From positions 622,501 to 686,500 of the forward strand of contig CP119314.1 of the NCBI GenBank assembly GCA_029202385.1: DNA of 64,000 bases. The letters run 5' to 3'. Under the pieces are notes generated by a model. The model had not been told where the DNA came from and ran no database searches. It saw only the letters and a program-made list of their open reading frames with translations. Positions 30,047-40,006 of this stretch are shown piece by piece (the first letter of the stretch is position 1; each line of letters begins with the position of its first letter). This stretch comes from Candidatus Sphingomonas phytovorans (lineage in GTDB: Bacteria > Pseudomonadota > Alphaproteobacteria > Sphingomonadales > Sphingomonadaceae). The translations under genes were made by a program, and so were the position numbers.

Positions 30047-30177
30047 GCTGTCGCCCTTTCTCGCGTGTCCACATCAACCGGCCAGCGCAGCCCCCGGTTC
30101 CATCGGCGGAGACGATTTGCCGCCGCCGATGATAGCCGATAGAGGCTCGCCCGTCTGCCTGGGGCCTCAATCGTTAG

Positions 30178-31467
<1,290 letters not shown>

Positions 31468-31489
31468 ATAGGTAAAATTCCCGCTTGAT

Positions 31490-31518
31490 CCACGAGTCGC
31501 ATGATGCGAGAATCGTGG
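31490..31518 (+). promoter_or_regulatory. Hairpin with two GANTC sites abutting the ftsB start
   Basis: CCACGA-G-TCGCA-TGA-TGCGA-GAA-TCGTGG folds into an 11-pair interrupted stem ending one base before the ftsB ATG. Each arm contains a GANTC site (GAGTC 31494-31498 and GAATC 31510-31514), the target of the cell-cycle methylase CcrM in alphaproteobacteria. It may end eno transcription, mask the ftsB ribosome site, or carry methylation-dependent control. Confidence 0.55.
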
Positions 31519-31519
31519 A

Positions 31520-31834
31520 ATGGCAAAGCGCTCCACCTTCCGCACCCTGCTTCGTCGTGCCGGTCCGCCGGCCGCGTTGCTGATCGTGGGCGCGTTTTTC
31601 GGCGGTTATGCCATCATGGGGCCGAACGGCGCGCTCGCTTATGGCGATATCCAGCGCCAGTTGAACAAGCGTGAGGGCGACCTGGCGGCGCTGGAGAAGC
31701 GCCGCGCCGAGTTGAAGAACCGGGTCGCGCTGCTCGATCCGCGCCATGCCGATCCGGACATGGTCGACGAACTGGCGCGCAGGAAGCTCAACGTGGTGCA
31801 TCCCGACGACATGATCGTCGATCTGGGCAAATAG
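31520..31834 (+). CDS. ftsB: Septum formation initiator FtsB/DivIC-like
   Basis: A 104-residue bitopic membrane protein of the divisome, which links FtsL and FtsQ. It has a short basic cytoplasmic N-terminus, one transmembrane helix (PPAALLIVGAFFGGYAIM), then a periplasmic coiled coil (QRQLNKREGDLAALEKRRAELKNRVALL) and the terminal ELARRKLNVVHPDDMI segment seen in alphaproteobacterial DivIC-family proteins. Placement after eno matches enterobacterial and alphaproteobacterial gene order. No good Shine-Dalgarno is visible, because the start directly follows a hairpin. Confidence 0.92.
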   Translation: MAKRSTFRTLLRRAGPPAALLIVGAFFGGYAIMGPNGALAYGDIQRQLNKREGDLAALEKRRAELKNRVALLDPRHADPDMVDELARRKLNVVHPDDMIVDLGK

Positions 31835-31847
31835 CCTCTCCAGGCTG

Positions 31848-31865
31848 CGGGCGGCCTTCCGCCCG
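31848..31865 (+). terminator. Hairpin after ftsB
   Basis: CGGGCGG-CCTT-CCGCCCG, a perfect 7-bp GC stem 13 bp after the ftsB stop, followed by a weaker GGCGC/GCGCC stem at 31870-31884. There is no T-tract, so termination strength is unclear. Confidence 0.45.
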
Positions 31866-31927
31866 GGCTGGCGCAGGAAGCGCCAAGCTGCCAGCATCCC
31901 CTGATAAACGAATCAAAGGGAGCGGGT

Positions 31928-33658
31928 ATGCGCAGGATATTGCTTGCCGGAATCGCCTTGCTGGCGGTGACGGCATGCGGGCGGTCGGAAACGAAGCCCA
32001 TGTCGAACGATGCCGAACTGGCACTGCCGACCGGCAGCTGGGCGGCCTTTCGCGATGCCTTTATCGAAGGATGGTTCAAGCTCGATCCGGCCAATGCGGT
32101 CTATCAGGGGCGGCATGATTTCGACGGCGGGCTCGGCGACTGGAGCGAGGCGGGACTGAAGCGGCAGGCCGATTTCCTGCGCGCCTCGATCGTGAAGGCA
32201 TCGGCGTTCGATGCCGGCAAGATGAGCAAGCAGGACGCGTTCGAGCGCGACTATCTGGTGCAGGTCGCCGAGGGAAAGCTGTTCTGGCTGACCGATGCCG
32301 ACCAGCCCCACACCAATCCTGCCTGGTATATCGGCGCGGGCCTTGACCCGAACGTCTATGTCGCCCGCAACTATGCCGATGCGCCGACGCGGATGAAGGC
32401 GATGATCAAGTTCCTGCGCCAGGTGCCGGGCGCCGCGGCGAACATCCGCGCGAACCTGAAGACACCGATGCCGCTGAGCTTCATCAATTACAGCGTCGCC
32501 GGCTTCAACGGGTTCGCCGATTATTACACCGGCGATGCGAAAAAGGCCTTTGCCGGCGTGCAGAGCCCGGTGCTGCAGGACGAGTTCAACCAGGTCTCGG
32601 CCGCGGCGGCGAAATCGATGCACGATCTGGCCGCCTATGTCGAAAGCCAGCGGGGCACGGCGACTCAGGGCTTCGCGCTGGGCGCCGACAAATTCGCGCG
32701 CATGATCAAGATGACCGAGGGCGTCGACGTGTCCCTCGACCAGCTCGAAGCGGCGGGCAGGGCGGATATGAAGCGCAACCAGGACGCGCTGAAGGCTGCG
32801 TGCGCGCAATTCACGCCGGGGGCGACCATCCCGGCCTGCATGGCGAAAATGAACGCCAACAAGCCTGTCGGCGGTCCGGTCGCCGAGGCGCGGCGGCAGA
32901 TTCCCGAGCTCAAGGCGTTCGTGATCGCGAAGGACATCGTCTCGATCCCCGATGCCGAGCAGGCGCTGGTCGAGGAGAGCCCGCCCTATAACCGGCAGAA
33001 CTCCGCCTATATCGATCCGCCGGGGCCGTTCGAGAAGGGCATCCCCTCGATCTACTATATCTCGCCGCCCGATCCGGCCTGGACGCCGGCCGAGCAGGCG
33101 GGGTTCATCCCCGGCAAGATGGATCTGCTGTTCACCTCGGTCCATGAGGTGATGCCTGGGCATTTCCTGCAATTCCGCCACGCCAACCACTCGCCCTCGC
33201 TCTTCGGGCGGCTGTTCGTCGGCTATGCCTATGCCGAGGGCTGGGCACATTATTCCGAGGAGATGATGTGGGATGCCGGGCTCAACAATGGCGACCCGGA
33301 GACGCATGTCGGGCAGCTTTCCAACGCCTTGCTGCGCAACTGCCGCTATCTGTCGGCGATCGGCCTGCATGCGCGCGGCATGACTCAGGAGCAGTCGCGC
33401 AAGATGTTCGTGGACGAATGCTATCAGGACGAGGGCAGTGCGAAGCAGCAATCGGCGCGCGGCACCTATGATCCGGCCTATCTCAACTACACGATGGGCA
33501 AGCTGATGATCCGCAAGCTGCGCGACGACTGGACCGCGACTCATGGCGGGCGAAAGGGGTGGAAGGCATTCCACGATCAGTTCCTCAGCTATGGCGGTCC
33601 GCCGATCCCGCTGGTGCGCAAGGCGATGATGGGCGACGACGGCAAGGCTGTGTTCTGA
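31928..33658 (+). CDS. DUF885 family lipoprotein (putative metallopeptidase)
   Basis: A 576-residue exported protein. The N-terminus MRRILLAGIALLAVTACGRS is a lipoprotein signal with lipobox LAVTAC, so it should be lipid-anchored facing the periplasm. The DUF885 domain fills the rest; SVHEVMPGHFLQFRH carries the family's HExxxGH putative zinc motif, followed by the YAYAEGWAHYSEEM helix that would supply the glutamate. These proteins are thought to be peptidases, but substrates are poorly known. It stands alone, after ftsB. Confidence 0.88.
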   Translation: MRRILLAGIALLAVTACGRSETKPMSNDAELALPTGSWAAFRDAFIEGWFKLDPANAVYQGRHDFDGGLGDWSEAGLKRQADFLRASIVKASAFDAGKMSKQDAFERDYLVQVAEGKLFWLTDADQPHTNPAWYIGAGLDPNVYVARNYADAPTRMKAMIKFLRQVPGAAANIRANLKTPMPLSFINYSVAGFNGFADYYTGDAKKAFAGVQSPVLQDEFNQVSAAAAKSMHDLAAYVESQRGTATQGFALGADKFARMIKMTEGVDVSLDQLEAAGRADMKRNQDALKAACAQFTPGATIPACMAKMNANKPVGGPVAEARRQIPELKAFVIAKDIVSIPDAEQALVEESPPYNRQNSAYIDPPGPFEKGIPSIYYISPPDPAWTPAEQAGFIPGKMDLLFTSVHEVMPGHFLQFRHANHSPSLFGRLFVGYAYAEGWAHYSEEMMWDAGLNNGDPETHVGQLSNALLRNCRYLSAIGLHARGMTQEQSRKMFVDECYQDEGSAKQQSARGTYDPAYLNYTMGKLMIRKLRDDWTATHGGRKGWKAFHDQFLSYGGPPIPLVRKAMMGDDGKAVF

Positions 33659-33703
33659 TCGATCGGGCCGGCCCGCATATGGCGGGTCGGCCAGGTCCTG
33701 CCT

Positions 33704-35212
33704 CTATTGCTGCCGGCTCACCGCTTCGGGCTGGGCGTGCTCCGCCTCTTCGGGACGTGGATTGCGGATCGAGGGGCGGAGGCGCGCGACGCTGCATAGC
33801 CCGGCGATCACCGCGAGGCTGGCCGAGACCATCGGTGGAATACGCCCGTCGCCGACGCCGAGCGCCAGCAGCGCGGCGACGAGGGTCGCGCCGGTGGTCT
33901 GTCCCGACAGGCGGACCGTCGAGACCAGTCCTCCCGCGGCGGCGGCACGTTCGCGCGGTGCCGATCCGACCAGCAGCCGGGCATTGGGGGGCAGGTAGAG
34001 GCCGAAGCCAGACCCGCACAGCGCCATGCGCCAGGCGATGTCGAACAGGGTCGGGTCAGCCGGCATGAAGGCGATGAGCAACAGGGCGACGACGGAAATG
34101 GCCATGCCGATGCCGCCCAGGATGCCCGCCGGCACGCGATCCGACAGGAAGCCCGCCGCCGGCGCCACGATCATGTTGGTCAGGGGCCAGGGGGCGATCG
34201 CGGCGCCGATCGCTGCGGCGCTGAAGCCAAGCGCGTGGAGGCGGAAGGGCGTCGAGATGAGCAGGGTCATCGACGCGGTGAAGGCGATGAAGCCGCCGAT
34301 CGCGGAGAGCGCCAGCACCGGGCGGACGAGCAGGTCGATCGGCAGGATCGGATTGGGCTCGCCGCGCTCGCGCCGGACGAAATAGATGCCGATGATGATG
34401 CCGACCAGGACGATCGCGGCGGAGACGACCGGGCTGTCGCCATGGACCATGCTCTCCAGCCCGCCGATCACCAGGCCGAACATCGAGGCGCAGAGCACGG
34501 CGCCGTACACGTCGAAGGTGGCGTGGCGCGCGCGCGGGTTGGGGATCGCGCGGCCCAGCGCAAGGCTGGCGAGCGCGAAGGGCACGGCGCTGGCGAACAC
34601 CCAGGGCCAGGGCGCGACCGAAAGGATCAGGCCGCCGATGGTCGGTGCGATCGCCGCCGAACTGGTCACCACGACCGAGTTGATCCCGAGCCCGCGGCCG
34701 AGCTGGTTGGAAGGATATATCTGGCGGATCAGGGCCGAGGATACGCTGAGCACCCCGGCGGCGCCGATCGCCTGCGCGGCGCGCACGATCAGGAGGAAGG
34801 GAAGGCTCTTGGCGAAGAAGCACAGGATGGTCGCGACCGTGAAGATCGCCTGGCCCGCCTGATAGGCGTTCTTGAGCCCGATCCGCTCTCCCAGCCCGGC
34901 AAAGGGCAGGAGCAGCATCACGAGCATCACCTGATAGACCGTGACCACGGAGACGACCGCGCTTTGCTGGACACCAAGATCGCGCGCGATGGTCGGCAGT
35001 GCGACATTGGCGACGCCGCCGTCGATGATGACGAGTGCTGATCCGAAGGACATGGCGGCGATGGCGACATAGCGGCGCGGGAGGGGAAGGCCGTCGCCGG
35101 TATTATGCTTGTCCGGCTCCTGCCCGCGGCCGAGAAAGCCGAGCGCGAAGCCCTGCGCGCCCGACGTGCCTGCGGCGCCGGTATCCGCGGGAGGGAAGGG
35201 CGGAGTCGTCAC
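33704..35212 (-). CDS. MFS transporter, DHA2 (14-TM) type
   Basis: A roughly 502-residue drug:H+ antiporter-like permease with about 14 hydrophobic segments. It starts RRYVAIAAMSFGSALVIIDGGVANVALPTIARDLGV, the usual DHA2 opening with the D in TM1, then GERIGLKNAYQAGQAIF (motif A region) and GINSVVVTSSAAIAPTIGGLI (motif C region). The likely start is GTG 35212 (VTTPPFPPADT); the open frame reaches 35491 but that part overlaps the PPOX-fold gene. The substrate is unknown; multidrug or aromatic-acid efflux is plausible. Confidence 0.88.
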   Translation of the reverse strand: MTTPPFPPADTGAAGTSGAQGFALGFLGRGQEPDKHNTGDGLPLPRRYVAIAAMSFGSALVIIDGGVANVALPTIARDLGVQQSAVVSVVTVYQVMLVMLLLPFAGLGERIGLKNAYQAGQAIFTVATILCFFAKSLPFLLIVRAAQAIGAAGVLSVSSALIRQIYPSNQLGRGLGINSVVVTSSAAIAPTIGGLILSVAPWPWVFASAVPFALASLALGRAIPNPRARHATFDVYGAVLCASMFGLVIGGLESMVHGDSPVVSAAIVLVGIIIGIYFVRRERGEPNPILPIDLLVRPVLALSAIGGFIAFTASMTLLISTPFRLHALGFSAAAIGAAIAPWPLTNMIVAPAAGFLSDRVPAGILGGIGMAISVVALLLIAFMPADPTLFDIAWRMALCGSGFGLYLPPNARLLVGSAPRERAAAAGGLVSTVRLSGQTTGATLVAALLALGVGDGRIPPMVSASLAVIAGLCSVARLRPSIRNPRPEEAEHAQPEAVSRQQ

Positions 35213-35298
35213 GCACGGCCTATGCGATAAAAAAACCGACTTTGGGAAATATTTCGAAGAGCCGGGGCGGTGCGTCGACCGCCCCGGAGATCGTGCGA

Positions 35299-35796
35299 TC
35301 AGGCGAGCGAGACTTCGGCGACCTTGTCCCTGTAATCCTGCTTCGGATCGACACCGAGCAATGTCTTCACGCCGGCGAGCAGGCTTGAGCCGTTGAGCCA
35401 GATCTGCGCGCGTTCGGGATCGAGGCGGAGCAGCTGGAGCTTGGGGTCGTCCTTGCCGCCTTCGAACCAGGCTGCGACGAAGGGATTCCACAACCGGTCG
35501 ATCACCGCGCGATCGTCGGACAGCGACAGCGTGCCATGGATGCTGGCGAACAGGTCATGCCCCTTCGAGGCGAAATGGGCGAGCGCCCGGCTGGCCCGGC
35601 CTTCGCGCAGTTCCCTGGCGAGATCGGTCTCTTTCGAGGTGAAGAACCAGATCGGACCGCGATCCTCGTCGCCGTCGAGCTGGGCAGTCATCGGCTGGGC
35701 ACGGCCGTCCTCGACTCCGTCGAGCCCAAGCATCACGGTCCTGTCGGAACGAAGCGCTTTCCAGAATTTGGCGGTGATGTCCTGCGTATCGGGCAT
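35299..35796 (-). CDS. Pyridoxamine-5'-phosphate-oxidase-fold general stress protein
   Basis: A 165-residue protein of the PPOX-like FMN-binding split-barrel group, like general stress protein 26. Evidence is KFWKALRSDRTVMLGLDG, then IWFFTSKETDLARELREGRASRALAHFASKGHDLFASIHGTLSLSDDRAVIDRLWNPFVAAWF, the classic order of this family. It probably binds FMN or a related cofactor; the reaction is unknown. ATG 35796 has AAGGA 7 nt upstream, which decides it over 35811 and 35883. It is divergent from the gene at 35921. Confidence 0.9.
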   Translation of the reverse strand: MPDTQDITAKFWKALRSDRTVMLGLDGVEDGRAQPMTAQLDGDEDRGPIWFFTSKETDLARELREGRASRALAHFASKGHDLFASIHGTLSLSDDRAVIDRLWNPFVAAWFEGGKDDPKLQLLRLDPERAQIWLNGSSLLAGVKTLLGVDPKQDYRDKVAEVSLA

Positions 35797-35884
35797 GGCG
35801 ATATCCTTCATGTTGCCCGGGCCGAACGGGTGGGCGATTGCGCAGGTTCCCCCAAATCGGGCACTCGGTTCGTCGATCCCCACT

Positions 35885-35899
35885 TGCTGCGATGCAGCA
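35885..35899. promoter_or_regulatory. Dyad TGCTGC-GAT-GCAGCA in a divergent promoter
   Basis: Perfect 6-bp arms with a 3-nt centre, between the PPOX-fold gene (minus) and the 35921 gene (plus). It matches the CTGC-N3/4-GCAG layout described for the PHB-granule regulator PhaR in alphaproteobacteria. Which protein binds here is not known from the sequence. Confidence 0.4.
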
Positions 35900-35920
35900 T
35901 ATTATTGTATGCGTTTAGGC

Positions 35921-36259
35921 ATGAAACTACCGATCGAGAGCGACAAGGCTATGCCGCAGGGTCCGGTTCCGACCATTTTCGAGGCGATCGTGCGCAAGCG
36001 CTACGTGGTCGCGACCTATAACCGCGTCACCATGACGCTGGCGCCGCACGTGATCTATACGAAGCATGGCGACCTGTTCATCGATGCCGTCGCGATCGAG
36101 AAGGACGGCAAGCCGCCGCGCGAGGAAAAGATCGGCACGTTCAAGCTGGCCGGGCTCAACGAGCTGCAACTGACCGAGCGTGAATTCCCCGCGAGCGCGC
36201 TGTTCCACGCCAACGACGCGAAATATGTCGAGGCATTGATCGCGGTCGAAGCGGCCTGA
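35921..36259 (+). CDS. Small conserved hypothetical, WYL-like
   Basis: A 112-residue protein: VPTIFEAIVRKRYVVATYNRVTMTLAPHVIYTKHGDLFIDAVAIEKDGKPPREEKIGTFKLAGLNELQLTEREF. The strand pattern with YNR..MTLAPHVIYTKHGDLFIDA and the GTFKLAGL ending resembles a free-standing WYL-type ligand-binding fold, without a DNA-binding domain. The start is uncertain between ATG 35909, 35921 and 35951. It shares a short divergent promoter region with the stress-protein gene. Confidence 0.6.
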   Translation: MKLPIESDKAMPQGPVPTIFEAIVRKRYVVATYNRVTMTLAPHVIYTKHGDLFIDAVAIEKDGKPPREEKIGTFKLAGLNELQLTEREFPASALFHANDAKYVEALIAVEAA

Positions 36260-36269
36260 GGCACGCTGT

Positions 36270-36358
36270 CGGCAAGCCTCTCCGTTCGCCCCGGGTGTCC
36301 ATCGACACGCTCGATCCCTGCTCGGCACGAACGGGAATGACCGGCCGTGTTTCGGCCG
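36270..36358. repeat. Degenerate intergenic repeat and hairpin
   Basis: CCGTTCG...GACACGCTCGATCCCTGCTCGGCACGAACGG has inverted ends of the sphingomonad repeat type but lacks the 28-bp core. It is followed by a CGGCCG-TGTTT-CGGCCG hairpin (36342-36358) between the converging genes at 36259 and 36366, a plausible bidirectional stop signal without a T-tract. Confidence 0.5.
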
Positions 36359-36365
36359 TGATTTC

Positions 36366-37577
36366 CTAAAGAACCCATTCCACTGACAGGAAGCCCTTGG
36401 TCGTATCGGTCTGGAACCGGTCGGCCTTGTAGCGCGCCAGCCGTGCGGCGACCGTGAATCGGTGGAGTTTCGCCTGGGCGAGCAGGTCGATCTCGTCGCC
36501 ATAGTGCTGCGACAGCCGGTCGCTCTCGAAATGATGCCAGGTCGCGACGAGCCCGATACCGCTGATCGGCCCCTTCACCTTCCAGTTCGCGCCAAGCGTC
36601 CCGTAGAGATCGCGAATGCCGTTGGGCGGCGTAGTGCCGAACTTGCCGGCCCAGCCCTGGAACCGGAACAGTGAGGCGAGCGGCGTCTGGAAGCTGGTGA
36701 GTGCTGTGCCATGATCGGCGCCGAGCACTTCGTACCCGGCGGTCGCGGCGAGGACCTTGCCGCTGAGACTTGCCTCGGCAAGATAATAGTTCGCCGCATA
36801 ACGGTTCGGGTTGCGGCGATAGTCGCTCTGGCGCGCCGCGCTGGCGATATAGCCGAGCTTCCACCCCGGGGCGACGGGCTGGCTACCGGCGAAGCGCACG
36901 CCATAGCTCTGGCTCGACAGGCGATACCCCTGCAAGGCAGCCAGGTCCTGATCGACCAGATAGGCGAAGCCGGTGAGCGTGCCGATCGGCGCGGCATAGC
37001 TGACCAGGCCGAACCAGTTGCTGCCCGGCACCGCGGTCGGCCGGGCGCCGGTGCCGTCGATGCCGTTCACGGTGCGGACGCTCCAGACATAGCTCGCATC
37101 GATGGTCAGACGGGGAATGCCCGCCCAGGTCGCGCGCACCGCGTCGAAGGTCTGCTCGTTCTGGCGCCAGGGCGCCGGGCCCACGAAGCGCTGGTCGGCG
37201 AGATCGAGCACCTGCCGTCCCACGGTGACGCTGGTCTTGTGCGCCGCGTACCGGATCTGCGCGCGATTGAGCTCGATATTCTGCGGATCGAGGACCAGCG
37301 GCAGCGGCGTGCCGTTGAACCCGTCATTATAGTGGTTGCCGATCCTGATCGTCGCCTCGCTCTCGACCAGTGCCGACCAGGGGCCGGTGCTTGCCTGGAC
37401 GCCGCTGCGGACTCGCAAGGTTACGGCGTCTGCCTTGTCGGCGATGCCGTCCTGGTCGACATGTTCGTAGCGGAGCCGCGCATCGACCAGCGGCCTCAGC
37501 GTCACGTCCTGCGCCGTGGCGGACTGTGCGTACCCCAGCGCCGCGAGCCCAAGGGCCCGCGCCATCGTCCTGCTCAT
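36366..37577 (-). CDS. Outer-membrane beta-barrel, alginate-export-like
   Basis: A 403-residue exported protein. The N-terminal signal peptide ends around YAQSATAQD. The rest alternates short amphipathic strands (LRPLVDARLRYEHVDQDG, SALVESEATIRIGNHYND, SVTVGRQVLDLADQRFVG) and ends in an aromatic/hydrophobic strand (GFLSVEWVL), as in outer-membrane porins. The order of motifs fits the alginate-export/AlgE-like porin family found in sphingomonads. The substrate is unknown. A CPA2-type antiporter gene lies immediately upstream on the same strand, 60 bp away, and may be co-transcribed. Confidence 0.75.
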   Translation of the reverse strand: MSRTMARALGLAALGYAQSATAQDVTLRPLVDARLRYEHVDQDGIADKADAVTLRVRSGVQASTGPWSALVESEATIRIGNHYNDGFNGTPLPLVLDPQNIELNRAQIRYAAHKTSVTVGRQVLDLADQRFVGPAPWRQNEQTFDAVRATWAGIPRLTIDASYVWSVRTVNGIDGTGARPTAVPGSNWFGLVSYAAPIGTLTGFAYLVDQDLAALQGYRLSSQSYGVRFAGSQPVAPGWKLGYIASAARQSDYRRNPNRYAANYYLAEASLSGKVLAATAGYEVLGADHGTALTSFQTPLASLFRFQGWAGKFGTTPPNGIRDLYGTLGANWKVKGPISGIGLVATWHHFESDRLSQHYGDEIDLLAQAKLHRFTVAARLARYKADRFQTDTTKGFLSVEWVL

Positions 37578-37637
37578 GGGAAATCCTTCGGGAAAGGGAA
37601 GCGGGCGGCGCTTGGCCGCCCGCTCCAGGGGGAGCCT

Positions 37638-39014
37638 TCAGGCCGGTTCGGCGGCAAGTCCGCCGTCAATCGCGCCAAGCTCGCCCGAGGCGCGCGCGTC
37701 GCGGCCATAGACCAGCTCGAACAGGGGGCCGGCCATCATCGTCGTGACGATCGCCATCAGCACCAGCATCGAGAAGAGCGTCGGACCGATGATGCCCTTT
37801 TGCAGGCCGATATTGATGATGATCAGCTCCATCAGCCCGCGCGAGTTCATCAGCGCGCCGATGCCGAGCGCCGTGCGGTTGTCCTCGCCCGCGATCCGTG
37901 CGGCGAGATAGCAGGCGCCGCCCTTGGCGAGGATCGATGCCGCCAGGATGCCGAGCGCGATCAGCAGCAGCGTTGCCGAATTGACCATGTCCAGCCGGGT
38001 GTTGAGCCCGGAATAGGTGAAGAACATCGGCAGCAGCAGGACGACCGCGAGCGGCTCGATCTTCTTCCTGAGCTGTTCGGCGAACAGGCCGCGCGGCATC
38101 ACGACGCCCAGGATGAAGCCGCCGAAGATGGCATGGATGCCGACCGCATCCATCAGGAAGGCGGACATGCAGAACAGCATCAGGGTTATGGCGAGCACGG
38201 TGACGCTCATTTCCCCGGCGCGCTCGACCGCGCGGCCGAGCGGCGCCAGCAGGCGCTGGCCGAAGAGGATGATGAAGGCCGCATAAGCGAGGCCGCCGCC
38301 GATCGCGAGCACCGCGACGCCGGGCCCCCCGCCGAAGGTCGCCAGCACGATCGCCAGCACGCACCAGGAAACGGCATCGTCGAAGGCCCCGGCCGTCAGC
38401 GACAGCGTGCCGAGCGACGTGTCGGCAAGGCCGCGCTCGTTGATGATCCGGGCGAGCATCGGGAACGCTGTCAGCGCGATGCAGGCGCCCATGAACAGGG
38501 TGGCGTTGGCGGACGAGATATCCTTCGCGAACAGGCCGGGTACGCCGAGCAGGAAGGGCGTGATCAGGAAGGCGATCAGGAAGGGCGCGGCGATCCCGGC
38601 GAAGGATACGCTCATCGCGCTCTTCGCCTTCGACTTGAACTTGTCGAGCTGAAGCGTGGTGCCGACCAGGAACATGTAGAGCCCGACGCCGAGCTGCGAT
38701 CCGGCATAGAGGACGCTGCGCGTCTCCTTGGGGAAGATCGCCCCTTGCAGGCCCGGGAAAAGCAGGCCGAGCAGCGACGGGCCGAGGATGACGCCGGCGA
38801 TCATCTCGCCGACCACCTGGGGCTGGCCGAGGAATTTCTTGCCGGCCCAGCCGACCACCCGGCAGGCCAGCAGGATCACCGCGAGCTGGAGGAAGAAATG
38901 AACGCTGAAGTCGCCCGGCGTGTAGCTCGCGGCCGCGGCCGGCGCTGCCGGGCCATGGGCTGACAGCACGCCGCCGACCGTTGACCAGATGCTGTCGATG
39001 ACCCCTTCGGCCAT
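37638..39014 (-). CDS. Cation:proton antiporter, CPA2 (KefB/NapA) type
   Basis: A 458-residue inner-membrane antiporter with about 12-13 hydrophobic segments. Typical parts are GQPQVVGEMIAGVILGPSLLG, SLTAGAFDDAVSWCVLAIVLA (the paired acidic residues of the ion site) and GALMNSRGLMELIIINIG. It likely exchanges Na+ or K+ for H+. ATG 39014 (MAEGVIDSIWSTV) is preceded by GAGGAAT; the frame back to 39125 is unsupported. No TrkA-N regulatory domain is present. Confidence 0.92.
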   Translation of the reverse strand: MAEGVIDSIWSTVGGVLSAHGPAAPAAAASYTPGDFSVHFFLQLAVILLACRVVGWAGKKFLGQPQVVGEMIAGVILGPSLLGLLFPGLQGAIFPKETRSVLYAGSQLGVGLYMFLVGTTLQLDKFKSKAKSAMSVSFAGIAAPFLIAFLITPFLLGVPGLFAKDISSANATLFMGACIALTAFPMLARIINERGLADTSLGTLSLTAGAFDDAVSWCVLAIVLATFGGGPGVAVLAIGGGLAYAAFIILFGQRLLAPLGRAVERAGEMSVTVLAITLMLFCMSAFLMDAVGIHAIFGGFILGVVMPRGLFAEQLRKKIEPLAVVLLLPMFFTYSGLNTRLDMVNSATLLLIALGILAASILAKGGACYLAARIAGEDNRTALGIGALMNSRGLMELIIINIGLQKGIIGPTLFSMLVLMAIVTTMMAGPLFELVYGRDARASGELGAIDGGLAAEPA

Positions 39015-39240
39015 ATGATTCCTCCCCCGTTTCGGTTCTTCCCCGCGGCAATCCAGGTTGCCCCGGTCACGAAGGGGGCGAAATCGGGCGGGCGGCGCAA
39101 CTGGAAAATGCTGCCCGGATGCCATTCGTTGTCATTTTTCCGGCTTGGGCGTCCCGGCTGTTGCGATGCGGCAACATAGTAGTAATGTACCTACAAGTTA
39201 GCGCGAACATTACAGGCATATGGATTGGGAAATCGGCGCG

Positions 39241-39489
39241 ATGAAGCTCGTCTCAAGTCGTGATTTCAACCAGGATGTGACCGCTGCGAAACGCGCCGCG
39301 CGACTCGAGCCGGTCTTCGTCACTGATCGCGGCAAGCCGACTCATGTGCTGATGAGCATCGACTCGTTCCGCCAGCTTACCGGTCAGACCGAGACGATCG
39401 TCGACCTGCTCGCGATGCCGGGCCTGCCGGAGATCGACCTGTCGGGCGACGCCGCCGCTGCCTGGAGCCGGCACGGGGCGGCGGGCTGA
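39241..39489 (+). CDS. Type II antitoxin, Phd/YefM family
   Basis: An 82-residue protein: MKLVSSRDFNQDVTAAKRAARLEPVFVTDRGKPTHVLMSIDSFRQL, the usual Phd/YefM DNA-binding N-terminus, with a C-terminal tail that would wrap the toxin (ETIVDLLAMPGLPEIDL). It neutralises the adjacent PIN toxin and usually represses the operon. ATG 39241 fits the family start; an in-frame ATG at 39220 adds seven residues. Its stop overlaps the toxin start (TGATG). Confidence 0.9.
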   Translation: MKLVSSRDFNQDVTAAKRAARLEPVFVTDRGKPTHVLMSIDSFRQLTGQTETIVDLLAMPGLPEIDLSGDAAAAWSRHGAAG

Positions 39490-39986
39490 TGTACCTGCTT
39501 GATACCGGCGTCGTCTTCGAGCTCCGCAATGCGCGCGCCGGGCAGACCGATCCGCGCTTTTCGGGCTGGGCAGCCGGCCTTGTCAGGCAGAACCTGTTCA
39601 TCTCGGCGCTGACCCTGCTCGAGCTCGATAGCGGCGCGGCGCGGACGGCGCAGCGCGACAAGGCAGCGGGGCTCGCGCTGCGCCAATGGATCGACAACCA
39701 AGTGCTGCCCGCGTTCGAGGGCCGGATCCTGCCGGTCGATACCGCCGTGGTGCGGCGGCGTGGCCAGCTTTCCTATGCGGATGCGCGGGACGGCCTGCTC
39801 GCCGCGACCGCGCTCGAACACGGGCTGACGCTCGCCACCCGCCATCCCGGCGCGTTCAAGACGGGGCGGGTCAAGCTGCTCAATCCCTGGGCCTACACGC
39901 CCGACGCGGTTGAGGAGGATGGCGACTGGCGCCAGGCCGCCAAGGCCGGGCCGCTCTGGCTCAAGAATCTGTTCGTCAGGGCGTGA
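39489..39986 (+). CDS. VapC/FitB-type PIN-domain toxin
   Basis: A 165-residue ribonuclease toxin. The acidic PIN residues are D5 (MYLLDTGVV), E45 (LTLLELDSG), D98 and D101 (SYADARDGLLAATALEHGLTLATRHP). The fold matches FitB/VapC proteins that pair with Phd-type antitoxins. The chain is about 25-30 residues longer than common VapC, with a Trp-rich tail (DDGDW-like EDGDWRQAAKAGPLWLKNLF). The stop at 39984-39986 lies within the open frame of the halogenase gene, so the three genes form a dense cluster. Confidence 0.88.
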   Translation: MYLLDTGVVFELRNARAGQTDPRFSGWAAGLVRQNLFISALTLLELDSGAARTAQRDKAAGLALRQWIDNQVLPAFEGRILPVDTAVVRRRGQLSYADARDGLLAATALEHGLTLATRHPGAFKTGRVKLLNPWAYTPDAVEEDGDWRQAAKAGPLWLKNLFVRA

Positions 39987-40006
39987 CGATGGGGCATGAA
40001 GGCATG

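Noticed and set aside
36711..38963. A 750-codon open frame on the plus strand across the porin and antiporter genes
   Set aside because: It crosses two well-supported minus-strand genes, starts inside one and ends inside the other, and is extremely rich in Arg, Gln, Glu and Gly without any motif.
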